64,000 nucleotides of DNA from Dinoroseobacter sp049800775 (GTDB lineage Bacteria > Pseudomonadota > Alphaproteobacteria > Rhodobacterales > Rhodobacteraceae), in NCBI RefSeq assembly GCF_049800775.1, contig NZ_JBNAFR010000009.1, positions 1-64,000 of the forward strand, in the 5' to 3' direction. The number at the start of each line of letters is the position of its first letter. Position 1 is the first letter of the stretch. This document shows positions 36,654 through 45,641 of this stretch, piece after piece. The notes under the pieces are model-generated. The model was not told the DNA's origin. It saw only the letters and a program-made list of their open reading frames with translations, and made no database searches. The translations under genes were made by a program, and so were the position numbers.

Positions 36654-39004
36654 GCGTCGCCAAACCCCTCCCCCATGACGCCGCCAAGCTCCATGTGACA
36701 GGCGCGGCGCGTTATGTGGATGACATCCCCACACCGGCCAATGCCCTGCATCTGGCCTTCGGGTTGAGCGAGATCGCCCATGGCGAGATCACCGGCCTTG
36801 ATCTGGAGGCCGTGCGGACGGCCCCCGGCGTGGCCTGTGTTCTCACGGCAGATGACCTGCCCCATCACAATGACGTCTCGCCCTCCCCGGCGCCCGAGCC
36901 CATGCTCGCCACCGGCAGGGTGCATTATGTTGGCCAGCCCATTTTTGTCGTGGCCGCCGAGAGCCATCTGGCCGCGCGCAAGGCCGTGCGTCTGGCCCGG
37001 ATCACCTATGCGGAGAAGCCCGCGCTCCTGAGTATCGAGGATGCCATTGCGGCGAATGCGATCTTCGAGGACGCCCCCCGGCACTACACCAAGGGCGATG
37101 CCGAGGCCGCGCTGGCCACGGCCCCCAAGCTGATCGAGGGCAGCATCGATATCGGCGGGCAGGAGCATTTCTACCTTGAGGGTCAGGCGGCGCTGGCCCT
37201 GCCCCAGGAAGGGGGCGACATGGTCGTCCATTCCTCGACCCAGCATCCGACCGAGATCCAGCACAAGGTCGCCGAGACCCTTGGGGTCCCGATGCACGCG
37301 GTCCGGGTCGAGATCCGGCGGATGGGCGGCGGGTTCGGCGGCAAGGAGAGCCAGGGCAACGCGCTGGCCTGCTCCTGCGCGGTGGTCGCGGCCCTGACCG
37401 GGCGGCCGGCCAAGATGCGCTATGACCGGGATGACGACATGGTCATCACCGGCAAGCGCCATGATTTCCGCATCGACTACCAGGTCGGGATCGACGACGC
37501 GGGGCGCATTCTCGGCCTCGCCTTTGAGCAGTATTGCCGCTGTGGCTGGTCCATGGATCTGAGCCTGCCGGTGGCGGACCGGGCGATGCTCCATGCGGAC
37601 AACGCCTATCATCTGGAGCATGTCTCGATCCGCTCGCATCGGCTGCGGACGAACACTCAATCCAACACCGCCTTTCGCGGGTTTGGCGGCCCCCAGGGCA
37701 TGGTCGGGATCGAGCGCGTGCTGGATCATATTGCCTTTGCCGTCGGCCGCGACCCGCTCGACGTGCGGCGCCTGAATTACTATGCGGAGGGGGGCTGTCT
37801 GCCCCCCGCTGCCGCTGGCAGCCCCCCCGAGGATATTTCCGGACTTAAGCAGGCGGGCGCGGTTCAGACCACGCCCTATCACATGCCTGTGGAGGACTTC
37901 GTCCTGCATGGATTGACGGATCAGCTGGCGCAGCAGGCCGAGTACGGCGTGCGGCGGGCGCAGATCCGGGCTTGGAACGAGACGAGCCCCCTGATCAAGC
38001 GGGGTCTCGCCCTGACCCCGGTAAAATTCGGGATCTCCTTCACGCTGACCCATCTCAACCAGGCGGGCGCGCTGGTGCATGTTTACCAGGATGGCTCGAT
38101 CCACATGAACCATGGCGGTACCGAGATGGGACAGGGCCTGTTCCAGAAGGTCGCGCAGGTCGCCGCAGCGCGGTTCGGGGTCGATGTCGGCGCGGTCAAG
38201 ATCACCGCAACGGACACGGGCAAGGTGCCCAACACCTCGGCCACGGCGGCCTCCTCGGGCTCGGATTTGAACGGGATGGCGGTGCAGGCGGCCTGCGACA
38301 CCATTCGTGACAGGATCGCGGAGTGCATCGCCCCGGATCTGCAGGCGCGACCCGAAGACATTGTGTTCGAGGGCGGCATGCTGCGCGCGGGTGGGGCCGA
38401 GATCTCCTTCCCGGAGGCGGTGCAGAAGGCCTACATGTCCCGAGTCAGCCTCTCGGCGACGGGGTTCTACAAGACGCCCAAGATCGTCTGGGACCGGATC
38501 AAGGGGGAAGGTCGGCCATTCTACTATTTCGCCTATGGGTCCGCCCTGACCGAGGTCGCGGTAGACACGCTGACCGGCGAGTACCGGATTTTGCGCACGG
38601 ATATCCTCCATGATGCCGGGGCGTCCCTGAACCCCGCCCTGGATGTTGGCCAGATCGAGGGCGGGTATGTGCAGGGTGCGGGCTGGCTCACCATGGAAGA
38701 GCTGGTCTGGGACAAGGCCGGACGGCTCAGGACCCATGCGCCCTCCACCTACAAGATCCCGGCGGTCGGGGATACGCCGCCTGTGTTCAATGTCGCGCTC
38801 TGGGAAGGTTCGAACCACGAGGAGACGGTCTATCGCTCCAAGGCGGTGGGGGAGCCACCGCTGATGCTGGGGATTTCGGCGCTGATGGCGCTCTCGGATG
38901 CGGTGGCGGCCTGCGGCGACGGGGCGCTTTACCCCGCGCTTGACGCGCCGGCGACGCCGGAGCGGGTGCTCTGGGCGATTGAGCGCGTGCGGGGCGCGGC
39001 ATGA
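36650..39004 (+). CDS. xdhB: Xanthine dehydrogenase large (molybdopterin) subunit carrying an in-frame repeat insertion
   Basis: 784 residues; hydroxylates hypoxanthine and xanthine to urate at a molybdenum cofactor. Seen: GAARYVDDIPTPANALHLAF at the start, the QEHFYLEGQAA and GGGFGGKESQGN Mo-cofactor motifs, TAFRGFGGPQGM, and the catalytic base Glu735 in KAVGEPPLMLGISAL, close to Glu730 of the Rhodobacter capsulatus enzyme. Start at 36650 overlaps xdhA by ATGA. Odd: residues ~381-400 (GGCLPPAAAGSPPEDISGLK) are encoded by a palindromic repeat related to the intergenic 30-bp family and lie in the loop before QTTPYHM, where homologues are ~20 residues shorter as far as I recall. The frame is kept, so the enzyme may still be active. 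Confidence 0.93.
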   Translation: MSVAKPLPHDAAKLHVTGAARYVDDIPTPANALHLAFGLSEIAHGEITGLDLEAVRTAPGVACVLTADDLPHHNDVSPSPAPEPMLATGRVHYVGQPIFVVAAESHLAARKAVRLARITYAEKPALLSIEDAIAANAIFEDAPRHYTKGDAEAALATAPKLIEGSIDIGGQEHFYLEGQAALALPQEGGDMVVHSSTQHPTEIQHKVAETLGVPMHAVRVEIRRMGGGFGGKESQGNALACSCAVVAALTGRPAKMRYDRDDDMVITGKRHDFRIDYQVGIDDAGRILGLAFEQYCRCGWSMDLSLPVADRAMLHADNAYHLEHVSIRSHRLRTNTQSNTAFRGFGGPQGMVGIERVLDHIAFAVGRDPLDVRRLNYYAEGGCLPPAAAGSPPEDISGLKQAGAVQTTPYHMPVEDFVLHGLTDQLAQQAEYGVRRAQIRAWNETSPLIKRGLALTPVKFGISFTLTHLNQAGALVHVYQDGSIHMNHGGTEMGQGLFQKVAQVAAARFGVDVGAVKITATDTGKVPNTSATAASSGSDLNGMAVQAACDTIRDRIAECIAPDLQARPEDIVFEGGMLRAGGAEISFPEAVQKAYMSRVSLSATGFYKTPKIVWDRIKGEGRPFYYFAYGSALTEVAVDTLTGEYRILRTDILHDAGASLNPALDVGQIEGGYVQGAGWLTMEELVWDKAGRLRTHAPSTYKIPAVGDTPPVFNVALWEGSNHEETVYRSKAVGEPPLMLGISALMALSDAVAACGDGALYPALDAPATPERVLWAIERVRGAA
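37789..37849 (+). repeat. Dispersed repeat, copy F, inserted in frame in xdhB
   Basis: Hairpin GGGGGGCTG (37789-37797) with CAGCCCCCC (37819-37827), then GAGGATATTTCCGGACTTAAG. From 37831 to 37850 it is identical to the plus strand at copy B (GGATATTTCCGGACTTAAGC); before that the GC-rich part differs from the other five copies. It encodes about 20 residues with no stop. Confidence 0.8.
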
Positions 39005-39951
39005 GCCTCGATCCGGACGCCTTGCGCGCGGCGATCGCCGCCCATGGGCCGGTGGCCCGGGTCGTGGTGGCCGAGATCCGGGGCTCGGTGCCGCGCGAGG
39101 TCGGGGCGGCCATGCTCGTTTGGGAAGGCGGCCAGTCGGGGACCATCGGAGGCGGCGCGTTGGAATTCGAAGCCGCCGCACGGGCGCGGGAGAGCTGGAC
39201 CGACCGGCTCGACCCGATCCCGCTCGGGCCCGGACTGGGCCAGTGCTGTGGCGGGGCGGTGACCTTGTTGACCGAGATCTACGACGCGCAGCGCGTGGCC
39301 GAGCTCGACGCGCCTCTGTCCATGCGCCCCCTGCCCGGCACCACCGGAGACGCGCCGCTGGCCCTGCGGCGGGTGTTGGCAGACGCCCGCGGACAGGGAC
39401 AGGTTCCCACACTGCTGTTGCGCGATGGCTGGGTGGCGGAGGCCGTGGCGCCCCCGCAGCGGCCCCTCTGGATCTATGGGGCCGGGCATGTGGGGCGCGC
39501 GCTGGTCCATACGCTCGCCCCGCTGCCGGATCTGGCGATCACCTGGGTGGATACCGGGCAGGATCGCTTCCCGGAAGCCGTGCCCGCTTGCGTCTCTTGC
39601 CTGCCGGCCCCGGACCCGGCCGCGGCGGCGCGTCTGGCCCCACCGGAGGCGGCCCATCTCATCCTGACCTATTCCCACACAATCGACCTCGAGCTGTGTC
39701 ACGCCCTGCTGCAGCAGCCCTGCGCCGGGATCGGGCTGATCGGATCGCAGACGAAATGGGCCCGCTTCCGGTCCCGGCTGGCGCAACTGGGCCATGGGCC
39801 TGCCCAAATTTCGCGCATCACCTGTCCAATCGGCGATCCGAGCCTCGGCAAACACCCGCAGGCCATTGCCGTGGGTGTCGCCGCCAGCCTACTTTCCGAG
39901 CAGATGATGAAAAGACCCGCACAGACACCGCCCCGCGAGGCCCGCGCGTGA
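39001..39951 (+). CDS. xdhC: Xanthine dehydrogenase accessory protein XdhC
   Basis: 316 residues. XdhC binds the molybdenum cofactor, promotes its sulfuration and inserts it into XdhB. Two family parts are visible: the N-terminal domain (VVAEIRGSVPREVGAAMLVW, LGQCCGGAVTLL with the paired Cys) and the C-terminal Rossmann-like domain (LWIYGAGHVGRALVHTLAPL, GLIGSQTKWARFRSRL). Start overlaps xdhB, and the gene's TGA overlaps the GTG of the next gene. Confidence 0.93.
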   Translation: MSLDPDALRAAIAAHGPVARVVVAEIRGSVPREVGAAMLVWEGGQSGTIGGGALEFEAAARARESWTDRLDPIPLGPGLGQCCGGAVTLLTEIYDAQRVAELDAPLSMRPLPGTTGDAPLALRRVLADARGQGQVPTLLLRDGWVAEAVAPPQRPLWIYGAGHVGRALVHTLAPLPDLAITWVDTGQDRFPEAVPACVSCLPAPDPAAAARLAPPEAAHLILTYSHTIDLELCHALLQQPCAGIGLIGSQTKWARFRSRLAQLGHGPAQISRITCPIGDPSLGKHPQAIAVGVAASLLSEQMMKRPAQTPPREARA

Positions 39952-41483
39952 CCTCGCTGCTGACCGTTGAGCACTTGACCAAAGCCTATCCGGGCGTGGT
40001 CGCCAATGATGACGTCTCTTTCGAGATTGCCCAGGGCGAGGTCCATGCCCTGCTGGGCGAGAATGGCGCGGGCAAATCCACGCTCGTCAAGATGATCTAC
40101 GGGCTCGTGCGTCCGGATAGCGGCGCCATGACCCTGCGCGGCGCTGCCTTTGCCCCGCCTGAACCCCGGATTGCGCGCGCCTCGGGCGTGGCCATGGTGT
40201 TCCAGCACTTCAGCCTGTTCGAAGCACTGACCGTCGCCGAGAACATTGCGCTGGGGATGGAGGATCCGCCCCGGATGCGCGATCTGGCCGCCCGGATCAC
40301 GGAAGTCAGCCACGCCTACGGCCTGCCCCTCGATCCGGCGCGCCTTGTCGGCACGCTCAGCGCGGGCGAGCGCCAGAGGGTAGAAATCATCCGCTGCCTG
40401 CTGCAGGATCCGAAGCTGCTGATCATGGATGAGCCGACCTCGGTCCTGACCCCGCAGGAGGTCGAGATCCTCTTCGCCACTCTGAACAAGCTGCGCGATG
40501 AGGGCACGGCGATCCTCTATATCTCGCACAAGCTCGAAGAGATCCGCAGCCTCTGCGACAGCGCGACGATCCTGCGGCTGGGCAAGGTGGTGGGCACTTG
40601 CGACCCGCGCGAGAGCTCGGCACGCGAGCTGGCCGAGATGATGGTGGGCAAGACCCTGCAGCAGACGAAATCGGCAGGCAACGCCCATGGGGAGCCGGTG
40701 CTGGAACTGCGCAACCTGTCCCTGCCCGCCGCCACGCAATTCGGCACACCCTTGCGCGACATCAATCTGAGCGTGCGCGCGGGCGAGGTGCTGGGCATCG
40801 GCGGTGTCGCGGGCAATGGTCAGGATGAACTGCTGGCGGCCATCTCGGGCGAACGGCGGGCCGAGGATGCGATTTTCCTCCATGGCAAGCCGATCAGCGC
40901 GGCGGGCCCCACGGCGCGCCGCCATCTCGGCGTGCTCAGCGGTCCGGAGGAACGGCTCGGCCATGCCGCTGCCCCGGATATGAGCCTGACGGAGAACGCC
41001 CTGCTCACGGGATCCGTGCGCGAGAACCTGACTCGCAAGGGCTTTCTCGACTGGGGCAAGACCCGGGCCTTTGCCGAGCGGATCATCGCAGAGTTCGATG
41101 TCCGCACCCCTGGGCCGGGGGCTGCGGCCCGCGCGCTTTCGGGCGGCAACCTGCAGAAATTCGTCATCGGACGCGAGGTGTTGCAACGCCCCGAGGTGCT
41201 CGTGGTGAACCAGCCGACTTGGGGCGTCGATGCCTCGGCCGCCGCCGCCATCCGGCAAGCGCTGCTGGATCTCGCCGCGGGCGGCACGGCGCTGGTGGTG
41301 ATCAGCCAGGATCTCGACGAGCTGATGGAGATTTCCGACACCTTCGCCGCCCTGAATGGCGGACGGCTGAGCGCCAAGGTCCCCGCCGCCGGGCTGACCG
41401 TGGACCAGATCGGCCTGATGCTGGGCGGGGCCCATGACATGGACGCGCCCGCCAAGGATGCCGAGGCGGTGCTTCATGGCTGA
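39948..41483 (+). CDS. Purine/nucleoside ABC transporter ATP-binding protein (tandem ATPase)
   Basis: 511 residues with two ATPase domains in one chain, as in the BMP/YufO (sugar-type) family. The first domain is complete (Walker A GENGAGKST, signature LSAGERQRVEI, Walker B LLIMDEPTS). The second has a degenerate Walker A (GVAGNGQDELLAAISG) but a good signature (LSGGNLQKFVIGREVL), normal for this family. The start is the GTG at 39948, overlapping the xdhC stop by GTGA; no ATG fits. Linked to xdhABC, so the substrate is probably a purine base or nucleoside. The repeat copy C follows 16 bases after the stop. Confidence 0.88.
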   Translation: MTSLLTVEHLTKAYPGVVANDDVSFEIAQGEVHALLGENGAGKSTLVKMIYGLVRPDSGAMTLRGAAFAPPEPRIARASGVAMVFQHFSLFEALTVAENIALGMEDPPRMRDLAARITEVSHAYGLPLDPARLVGTLSAGERQRVEIIRCLLQDPKLLIMDEPTSVLTPQEVEILFATLNKLRDEGTAILYISHKLEEIRSLCDSATILRLGKVVGTCDPRESSARELAEMMVGKTLQQTKSAGNAHGEPVLELRNLSLPAATQFGTPLRDINLSVRAGEVLGIGGVAGNGQDELLAAISGERRAEDAIFLHGKPISAAGPTARRHLGVLSGPEERLGHAAAPDMSLTENALLTGSVRENLTRKGFLDWGKTRAFAERIIAEFDVRTPGPGAAARALSGGNLQKFVIGREVLQRPEVLVVNQPTWGVDASAAAAIRQALLDLAAGGTALVVISQDLDELMEISDTFAALNGGRLSAKVPAAGLTVDQIGLMLGGAHDMDAPAKDAEAVLHG

Positions 41484-41499
41484 GCGCACCCCCTGCTAT

Positions 41500-41529
41500 C
41501 TTAAGTCCCTAAATATCCCCGCCGGAGGC
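41500..41529 (+). repeat. Dispersed 30-bp repeat, copy C
   Basis: CTTAAGTC, variable CCT, then AAATATCCCCGCCGGAGGC, 16 bases after the ATPase stop and within the transporter operon. The sequence beyond (GGCTCCTGCCCGC) is also similar to that beyond copy E (GGCTCCCGCCCTC). Confidence 0.9.
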
Positions 41530-41597
41530 TCCTGCCCGCGCAGCCCGATCCAACGGCGTGCAGCGGGGCGCTCCCTGCCCGCAAGGCCCCGCCTGTC

Positions 41598-42683
41598 ATG
41601 ATCCGTCTCGAAAAACGCCCCAACCCGTCCCGCCTCTGGACTGCGCTGACCCCCGTGGTCGCGGTGATCCTGACCATGATCGCAGGTGGCATCCTCTTTG
41701 CCGCCCTCGGCAAGGATCCGTTCGAAGCCCTGCGCACCATCTTCTGGGACCCGCTCTTCTCCGAGCAATTCGCGGCCTTCTCGCGCCCGCAGCTTCTGAT
41801 CAAGGCGGGCCCGCTGATCCTGATCGCCATCGGCCTCAGCCTCGGCTTCCGCGCCGGGATCTGGAATATCGGGGCCGAGGGGCAATACATCATGGGCGCG
41901 ATCTGCGGCGCCGCGGTTGGGCTGGCCGCCTATCCCACCGAAAGCGCGCTGATCTTTCCGGCCATGGTTCTGGCGGGCGCTCTGGGCGGCTGGGCCTGGT
42001 CGATGATCCCGGCCCTGCTCAAGATCAAGTTCGGCACGAACGAGATCCTCGTCTCGCTCATGCTGGTCTATGTCGCCGAGGCGATCCTCGCCTCCATGGC
42101 GCTCGGAGCCTTGCGCAACCCCGAGGGCGGCGGCTTTCCGGGCTCACGCAACCTGTCGCAGATCGACGCCATGTCCAACCCCGAGCTTATCGCGGGCACG
42201 GGGATGCATTGGGGCGTGGTGACCGCCTTCGTCGCGGTGATCGCGGCTTATGTCATGCTGAACCGGCACATGCTGGGCTACCAGATCAAGCTGACCGGTC
42301 AGGCCCCGCGCGCGGCGCGCTTTGCCGGGGTGAACCCGTCGCTGCTGGTGGCGGTCTGCCTCGGGGTCTCGGGCGGGCTTGCGGGGCTTGCGGGCCTGTT
42401 CGAGGTCACCGGCCCCGCCGGTCAGATCAGCATCGACTTCAACTCGGGCTACGGTTTCACCGCGATCATCGTGGCCTTTCTCGGGCGTCTGAACCCGATC
42501 GGCATCCTGCTCGCCGGGCTCTTGATGGCGCTGACCTATATCGGCGGCGAGCTGGCGCAATTCATGCTCGGCCTGCCTTCCGCCGCCATCCAGGCCTTCC
42601 AGGGGATGCTCCTGTTCTTCCTTCTGGGGGTCGACGTGCTGTCGAACTACCGGATCCGGCTGGGGCGGAGGTCTGCCGCATGA
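41598..42683 (+). CDS. Purine/nucleoside ABC transporter permease 1
   Basis: 361-residue inner-membrane permease of the branched-chain-amino-acid/BMP (YufP-like) class. Many hydrophobic helices can be followed, with GLSLGFRAGIWNIGAEGQYIMGA and KFGTNEILVSLMLVYVAEAIL as characteristic segments. A cluster of Gly-rich helices follows (GVSGGLAGLAGLFEV). It overlaps the next small gene by ATGA. Pairs with the permease at 42979. Confidence 0.88.
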   Translation: MIRLEKRPNPSRLWTALTPVVAVILTMIAGGILFAALGKDPFEALRTIFWDPLFSEQFAAFSRPQLLIKAGPLILIAIGLSLGFRAGIWNIGAEGQYIMGAICGAAVGLAAYPTESALIFPAMVLAGALGGWAWSMIPALLKIKFGTNEILVSLMLVYVAEAILASMALGALRNPEGGGFPGSRNLSQIDAMSNPELIAGTGMHWGVVTAFVAVIAAYVMLNRHMLGYQIKLTGQAPRAARFAGVNPSLLVAVCLGVSGGLAGLAGLFEVTGPAGQISIDFNSGYGFTAIIVAFLGRLNPIGILLAGLLMALTYIGGELAQFMLGLPSAAIQAFQGMLLFFLLGVDVLSNYRIRLGRRSAA

Positions 42684-42979
42684 CCGGACACAAGCTGATA
42701 TCGCCCCCCGTGGCTATGGGCCTGATGCTGGGGCTGATGCTGCCCTCTCTGCTGCATTCCGACCGGGGGCTCGGCCTCGGCTTCGTGCTCGCCCATCTGG
42801 GGGTCGCTGTTGCGGCAATGGCACTCGGCCTGTGCCTGCCCCGACTGCGCCCGCTGGCGCGGCGTTTTCTGGCCCATCACCCGAAACCTGCGCATCTGCC
42901 GCTCATGGGGTTCGGGCTCGCCCTCGGCTGGGGGGCTGTGTGCCTTTACTGTCTTGCCATCCTCGGGGAGCACCACTGA
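42680..42979 (+). CDS. Small membrane protein between the two transporter permeases
   Basis: 99 residues, three predicted membrane segments (PPVAMGLMLGLMLPSLLH, VLAHLGVAVAAMALGLC, LMGFGLALGWGAVCLYCLAIL) separated by a basic loop. I do not recognise a family. It overlaps the upstream permease by ATGA and its TGA overlaps the ATG of the next permease (TGATG), so it is cotranslated with the transporter. A small accessory subunit of the permease complex is the plainest inference; no data support a specific role. Confidence 0.6.
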   Translation: MTGHKLISPPVAMGLMLGLMLPSLLHSDRGLGLGFVLAHLGVAVAAMALGLCLPRLRPLARRFLAHHPKPAHLPLMGFGLALGWGAVCLYCLAILGEHH

Positions 42980-43905
42980 TGGACGCGATCAACCCTGTCA
43001 TCCTGATCGCCTCGCTGATCGTGGCCTCCACCCCGATCCTGCTGGCCGCGCTCGGCGAGCTGGTCTGCGAAAAGGCGGGCGTGCTGAATCTCGGGGTCGA
43101 AGGGATGATGATCTTCGGCGCGATCTGCGGCTTTGCCATCGCGGTCGAGACCGAGAGCCCCGCACTCGGATTTGTCTGCGCGGCGCTGGGGGGCGCGGCG
43201 CTCTCGATGATCTTTGGCCTGCTGACGCAATTCCTGCTGTCGAACCAGGTGGCCACGGGACTTGCGCTGACGCTGTTCGGCCTCGGCTTCTCGGCACTGG
43301 TCGGACAGGGCTATGTGGGGATCAAGGCCCCGGTCACCGAGCCACTGAATTTCGGGCCTCTATCGGATATCCCGGTGCTCGGGCGGATCCTCTTTTCCCA
43401 TGACCTGATGGTCTATATCTCGATCGCGCTCGTGGCGGCGGTCTGGGCGGTCCTGAGCTTTACCCGGGCGGGACTGATCCTGCGCGCCGTGGGCGAGAGC
43501 CATGATGCAGCCCATGCGCTCGGCTACAAGGTGGTGCGGATCCGCCTGATGGCGATTGCCTTTGGTGGCGCGCTGGCCGGGCTGGGCGGGGCCTATCTGA
43601 GCCTGATCCGGGTGCCGCAATGGACCGAGGGCATGACCGCAGGGGCAGGCTGGATCGCGCTGGCCATTGTCGTCTTCGCCAGCTGGAGACCCTGGCGGAT
43701 CGTGCTGGGGGCCTATCTCTTTGGCGGGATCACCGTGCTGCAACTCAACCTGCAGGCCGCGGGCGTGAAGGTCCCGGTGGAGCTTTTGTCCATGAGCCCC
43801 TACCTGATCACGATCCTCGTGCTGGTGCTGATGTCCATGGACAAGACCCGCGCGGCCCTGAATGCGCCCGCCGCCCTCGGACGCAGTTTTCACGCCTCAA
43901 GCTAG
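42979..43905 (+). CDS. Purine/nucleoside ABC transporter permease 2
   Basis: 308-residue second permease (YufQ-like). ATG 42979 is chosen because it overlaps the preceding stop (TGATG) and gives MDAINPVILIASLIVASTPI, the family N-terminus, whereas longer frames extend into the neighbour. LGELVCEKAGVLNLGVEGMMIFGAI and LGYKVVRIRLMAIAFGGALAGLGGAYLSL are family segments. It forms the channel together with the first permease. Confidence 0.88.
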   Translation: MDAINPVILIASLIVASTPILLAALGELVCEKAGVLNLGVEGMMIFGAICGFAIAVETESPALGFVCAALGGAALSMIFGLLTQFLLSNQVATGLALTLFGLGFSALVGQGYVGIKAPVTEPLNFGPLSDIPVLGRILFSHDLMVYISIALVAAVWAVLSFTRAGLILRAVGESHDAAHALGYKVVRIRLMAIAFGGALAGLGGAYLSLIRVPQWTEGMTAGAGWIALAIVVFASWRPWRIVLGAYLFGGITVLQLNLQAAGVKVPVELLSMSPYLITILVLVLMSMDKTRAALNAPAALGRSFHASS

Positions 43906-44090
43906 GCGCGCCCCGCCCCCGCGCGGGACCATGGGTTTCGCAGAGCGCCCAATTTTGCGGCGCGCGCCCAAGTCACGAGCATTCGGGCCCCGCGCGCCCT
44001 TGCCGCTGGCGCGGCGCGCTGTAGGATAATGTCACGCGACGCCCTCCCGGACGGGCTCAACAACAACCGGTTTCACAGGGAAGAAGACGT

Positions 44091-45179
44091 ATGAAATTCC
44101 GCTTCGCATTGAAGAGCGCCGCACTCGCGGCCGCACTGGCAGCAGGGGTCAGCAGCGGCGCGTTTGCCGAAGACAAGACCAAGGTCGGCTTCATCATGGT
44201 CGGACCGATCAATGATGGCGGGTGGAACACCCAGCACAATGAAGGCCGCCTGGCCGTCGAAGAGCATTTCGGCGATGCGGTCGAGACCGTGTATCAGGAG
44301 ATCGTGCCCGAGGGGGCAGATGCCGAGCGCGTCATGACCCAGATGGCCCTCTCCGGCGCGGATATCATCTTTGCCACCTCCTTTGGCTACATGGACCCGG
44401 TGAACACCATCGCCGCGCGCTTTCCGAATGTGAAATTCGAGCATGCCACGGGCTACAAGCGGCTGCATCCGAATGTCTCGAGCTACAACGCCCGGTTCTA
44501 TGAAGGGCGCGCCGTGCTGGGTCACATCGCCGGCAGCATGACCAAGACCAACAAGATCGGCTATATCGCCTCCTTCCCCATCCCCGAAGTGATCCAGGGC
44601 ATCAACTCGGCCTTCCTGCATGCGCAGAAGGTGAACCCCGATGTCGAGATCAGCGTGGTCTGGGCCTATACGTGGTATGATCCCGCGAAAGAGGCGGATG
44701 CGGCCAAGGCCCTGCTGGAGCAGGGTGTCGACATCATCATGCAGCACACGGATTCGACCGCGCCGCTCGCCGAGATGGCCAAGACCGAGGGCGTTTACGG
44801 CTTCGGCCAGGCCAATGACATGGCCGCCTACAAGCCCTCGCCGCGTATTGCGTCGATCATTGACGAGTGGAGCCCCTATTACATCAAGCGCGTGCAGGCC
44901 GTGATGGATGGCACATGGGAGCAGGTGAACAGCTGGGGCGGTATGGCCGAAGGCGAAGTCGTGATCGGCGAGATCACCGCGCCCGTGCCCGCAGAGGTCA
45001 AAGCCGAGGCAGAAGCCATGATCGCCGCGATCACCGCGGGCGAGTACCATCCCTTTACCGGGCCGATCATGAAGCAGGATGGCAGCGTCTTTCTCGCCGA
45101 AGGCGAGGTCGCCACGGATGAGCAGCTCGTGACCATGGACTTCTACGTCCAGGGGATCACCGGCGACATTCCGAACTGA
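44091..45179 (+). CDS. BMP-family ABC transporter substrate-binding protein
   Basis: 362-residue periplasmic binding protein of the basic-membrane-protein (Med/BMP) family, which binds nucleosides or purines. Sec signal peptide MKFRFALKSAALAAALAAGV with cleavage near SGAFA|ED. Mature motifs: VGFIMVGPINDGGWNTQHNEG, FATSFGYMDPV, ARFYEGRAVLGHIAGSMTKT. It is set 185 bases after the permease gene, perhaps with its own promoter, and ends near a terminator at 45247. Substrate is inferred from xdh linkage. Confidence 0.88.
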   Translation: MKFRFALKSAALAAALAAGVSSGAFAEDKTKVGFIMVGPINDGGWNTQHNEGRLAVEEHFGDAVETVYQEIVPEGADAERVMTQMALSGADIIFATSFGYMDPVNTIAARFPNVKFEHATGYKRLHPNVSSYNARFYEGRAVLGHIAGSMTKTNKIGYIASFPIPEVIQGINSAFLHAQKVNPDVEISVVWAYTWYDPAKEADAAKALLEQGVDIIMQHTDSTAPLAEMAKTEGVYGFGQANDMAAYKPSPRIASIIDEWSPYYIKRVQAVMDGTWEQVNSWGGMAEGEVVIGEITAPVPAEVKAEAEAMIAAITAGEYHPFTGPIMKQDGSVFLAEGEVATDEQLVTMDFYVQGITGDIPN

Positions 45180-45213
45180 TCCGGCACCGCGCGGGTCGCG
45201 CCTTGCGGCGCGG

Positions 45214-45243
45214 GCCTCCGGCGGGGATATTTAGAGACTTAAG
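45214..45243 (-). repeat. Dispersed 30-bp repeat, copy D
   Basis: On the minus strand: CTTAAGTC, variable TCT, then AAATATCCCCGCCGGAGGC. It lies 34 bases after the BMP gene stop, and its CTTAAG end faces the convergent DUF2892 gene. Confidence 0.9.
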
Positions 45244-45246
45244 AGG

Positions 45247-45280
45247 AAGGGGCAGCGCGGAACGACGCTGCCCCTTTTTC
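45247..45280 (+). terminator. Intrinsic terminator after the BMP-family gene
   Basis: AAGGGGCAGCG (45247-45257) pairs with CGCTGCCCCTT (45266-45276) around an 8-base loop, followed by TTT. It is the best intrinsic terminator in the window and sits between convergent genes. Confidence 0.85.
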
Positions 45281-45346
45281 ACGTCTGACGCGGGCCTTGT
45301 CGGGGGAAGATTGCGGAGGCGCCCAAGGCCCGGACGCGCCAAACGA

Positions 45347-45541
45347 TCAGCTTTTCTTCAGCCCGCAGGTGTTGATCCCGAAGATCGAGTAAGCCGGGCA
45401 GTAGCCGACGAGCCCGGTCAGGAGCGGGACAATGCCGACCCAGCCCCAGGGGGTTTGCGGGCCGATGAATACCAGCGAGAGCAGGACAAGCCCTGCGATG
45501 ATGCGCAATGCGCGGTCGAGCGTGCCTTCGTTGCGGGTCAT
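45347..45541 (-). CDS. DUF2892 (YgaP-like) small membrane protein
   Basis: 64 residues with two membrane segments (ALRIIAGLVLLSLVFIG and GWVGIVPLLTGLVGYCPAYS) and the family hallmarks N-x-G-x-LDRALRIIAG at the start and GYCPAYSIFGINTC at the end. The Cys pair may matter in sulfur-handling relatives such as rhodanese-fused YgaP. The function of the stand-alone form is unknown. Confidence 0.8.
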   Translation of the reverse strand: MTRNEGTLDRALRIIAGLVLLSLVFIGPQTPWGWVGIVPLLTGLVGYCPAYSIFGINTCGLKKS

Positions 45542-45641
45542 GATGCGACTCCTTTGCGTGTCAGATCCTGACCGCAGTATCGCCCGTGCCCGCCGGTCGT
45601 GTCGGTGACACAGTCACCAAAGCGCTGCGACAAACACAGCT

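Noticed and set aside
37820..37849. Frameshift or sequencing error in xdhB
   Set aside because: The inserted segment keeps frame, the protein is intact on both sides, and its DNA matches an independent repeat copy in the window.
41484..41597. Transcription terminator splitting the purine transporter operon at repeat copy C
   Set aside because: No convincing hairpin with T-run; the single repeat copy is not palindromic by itself, so the operon may well continue.
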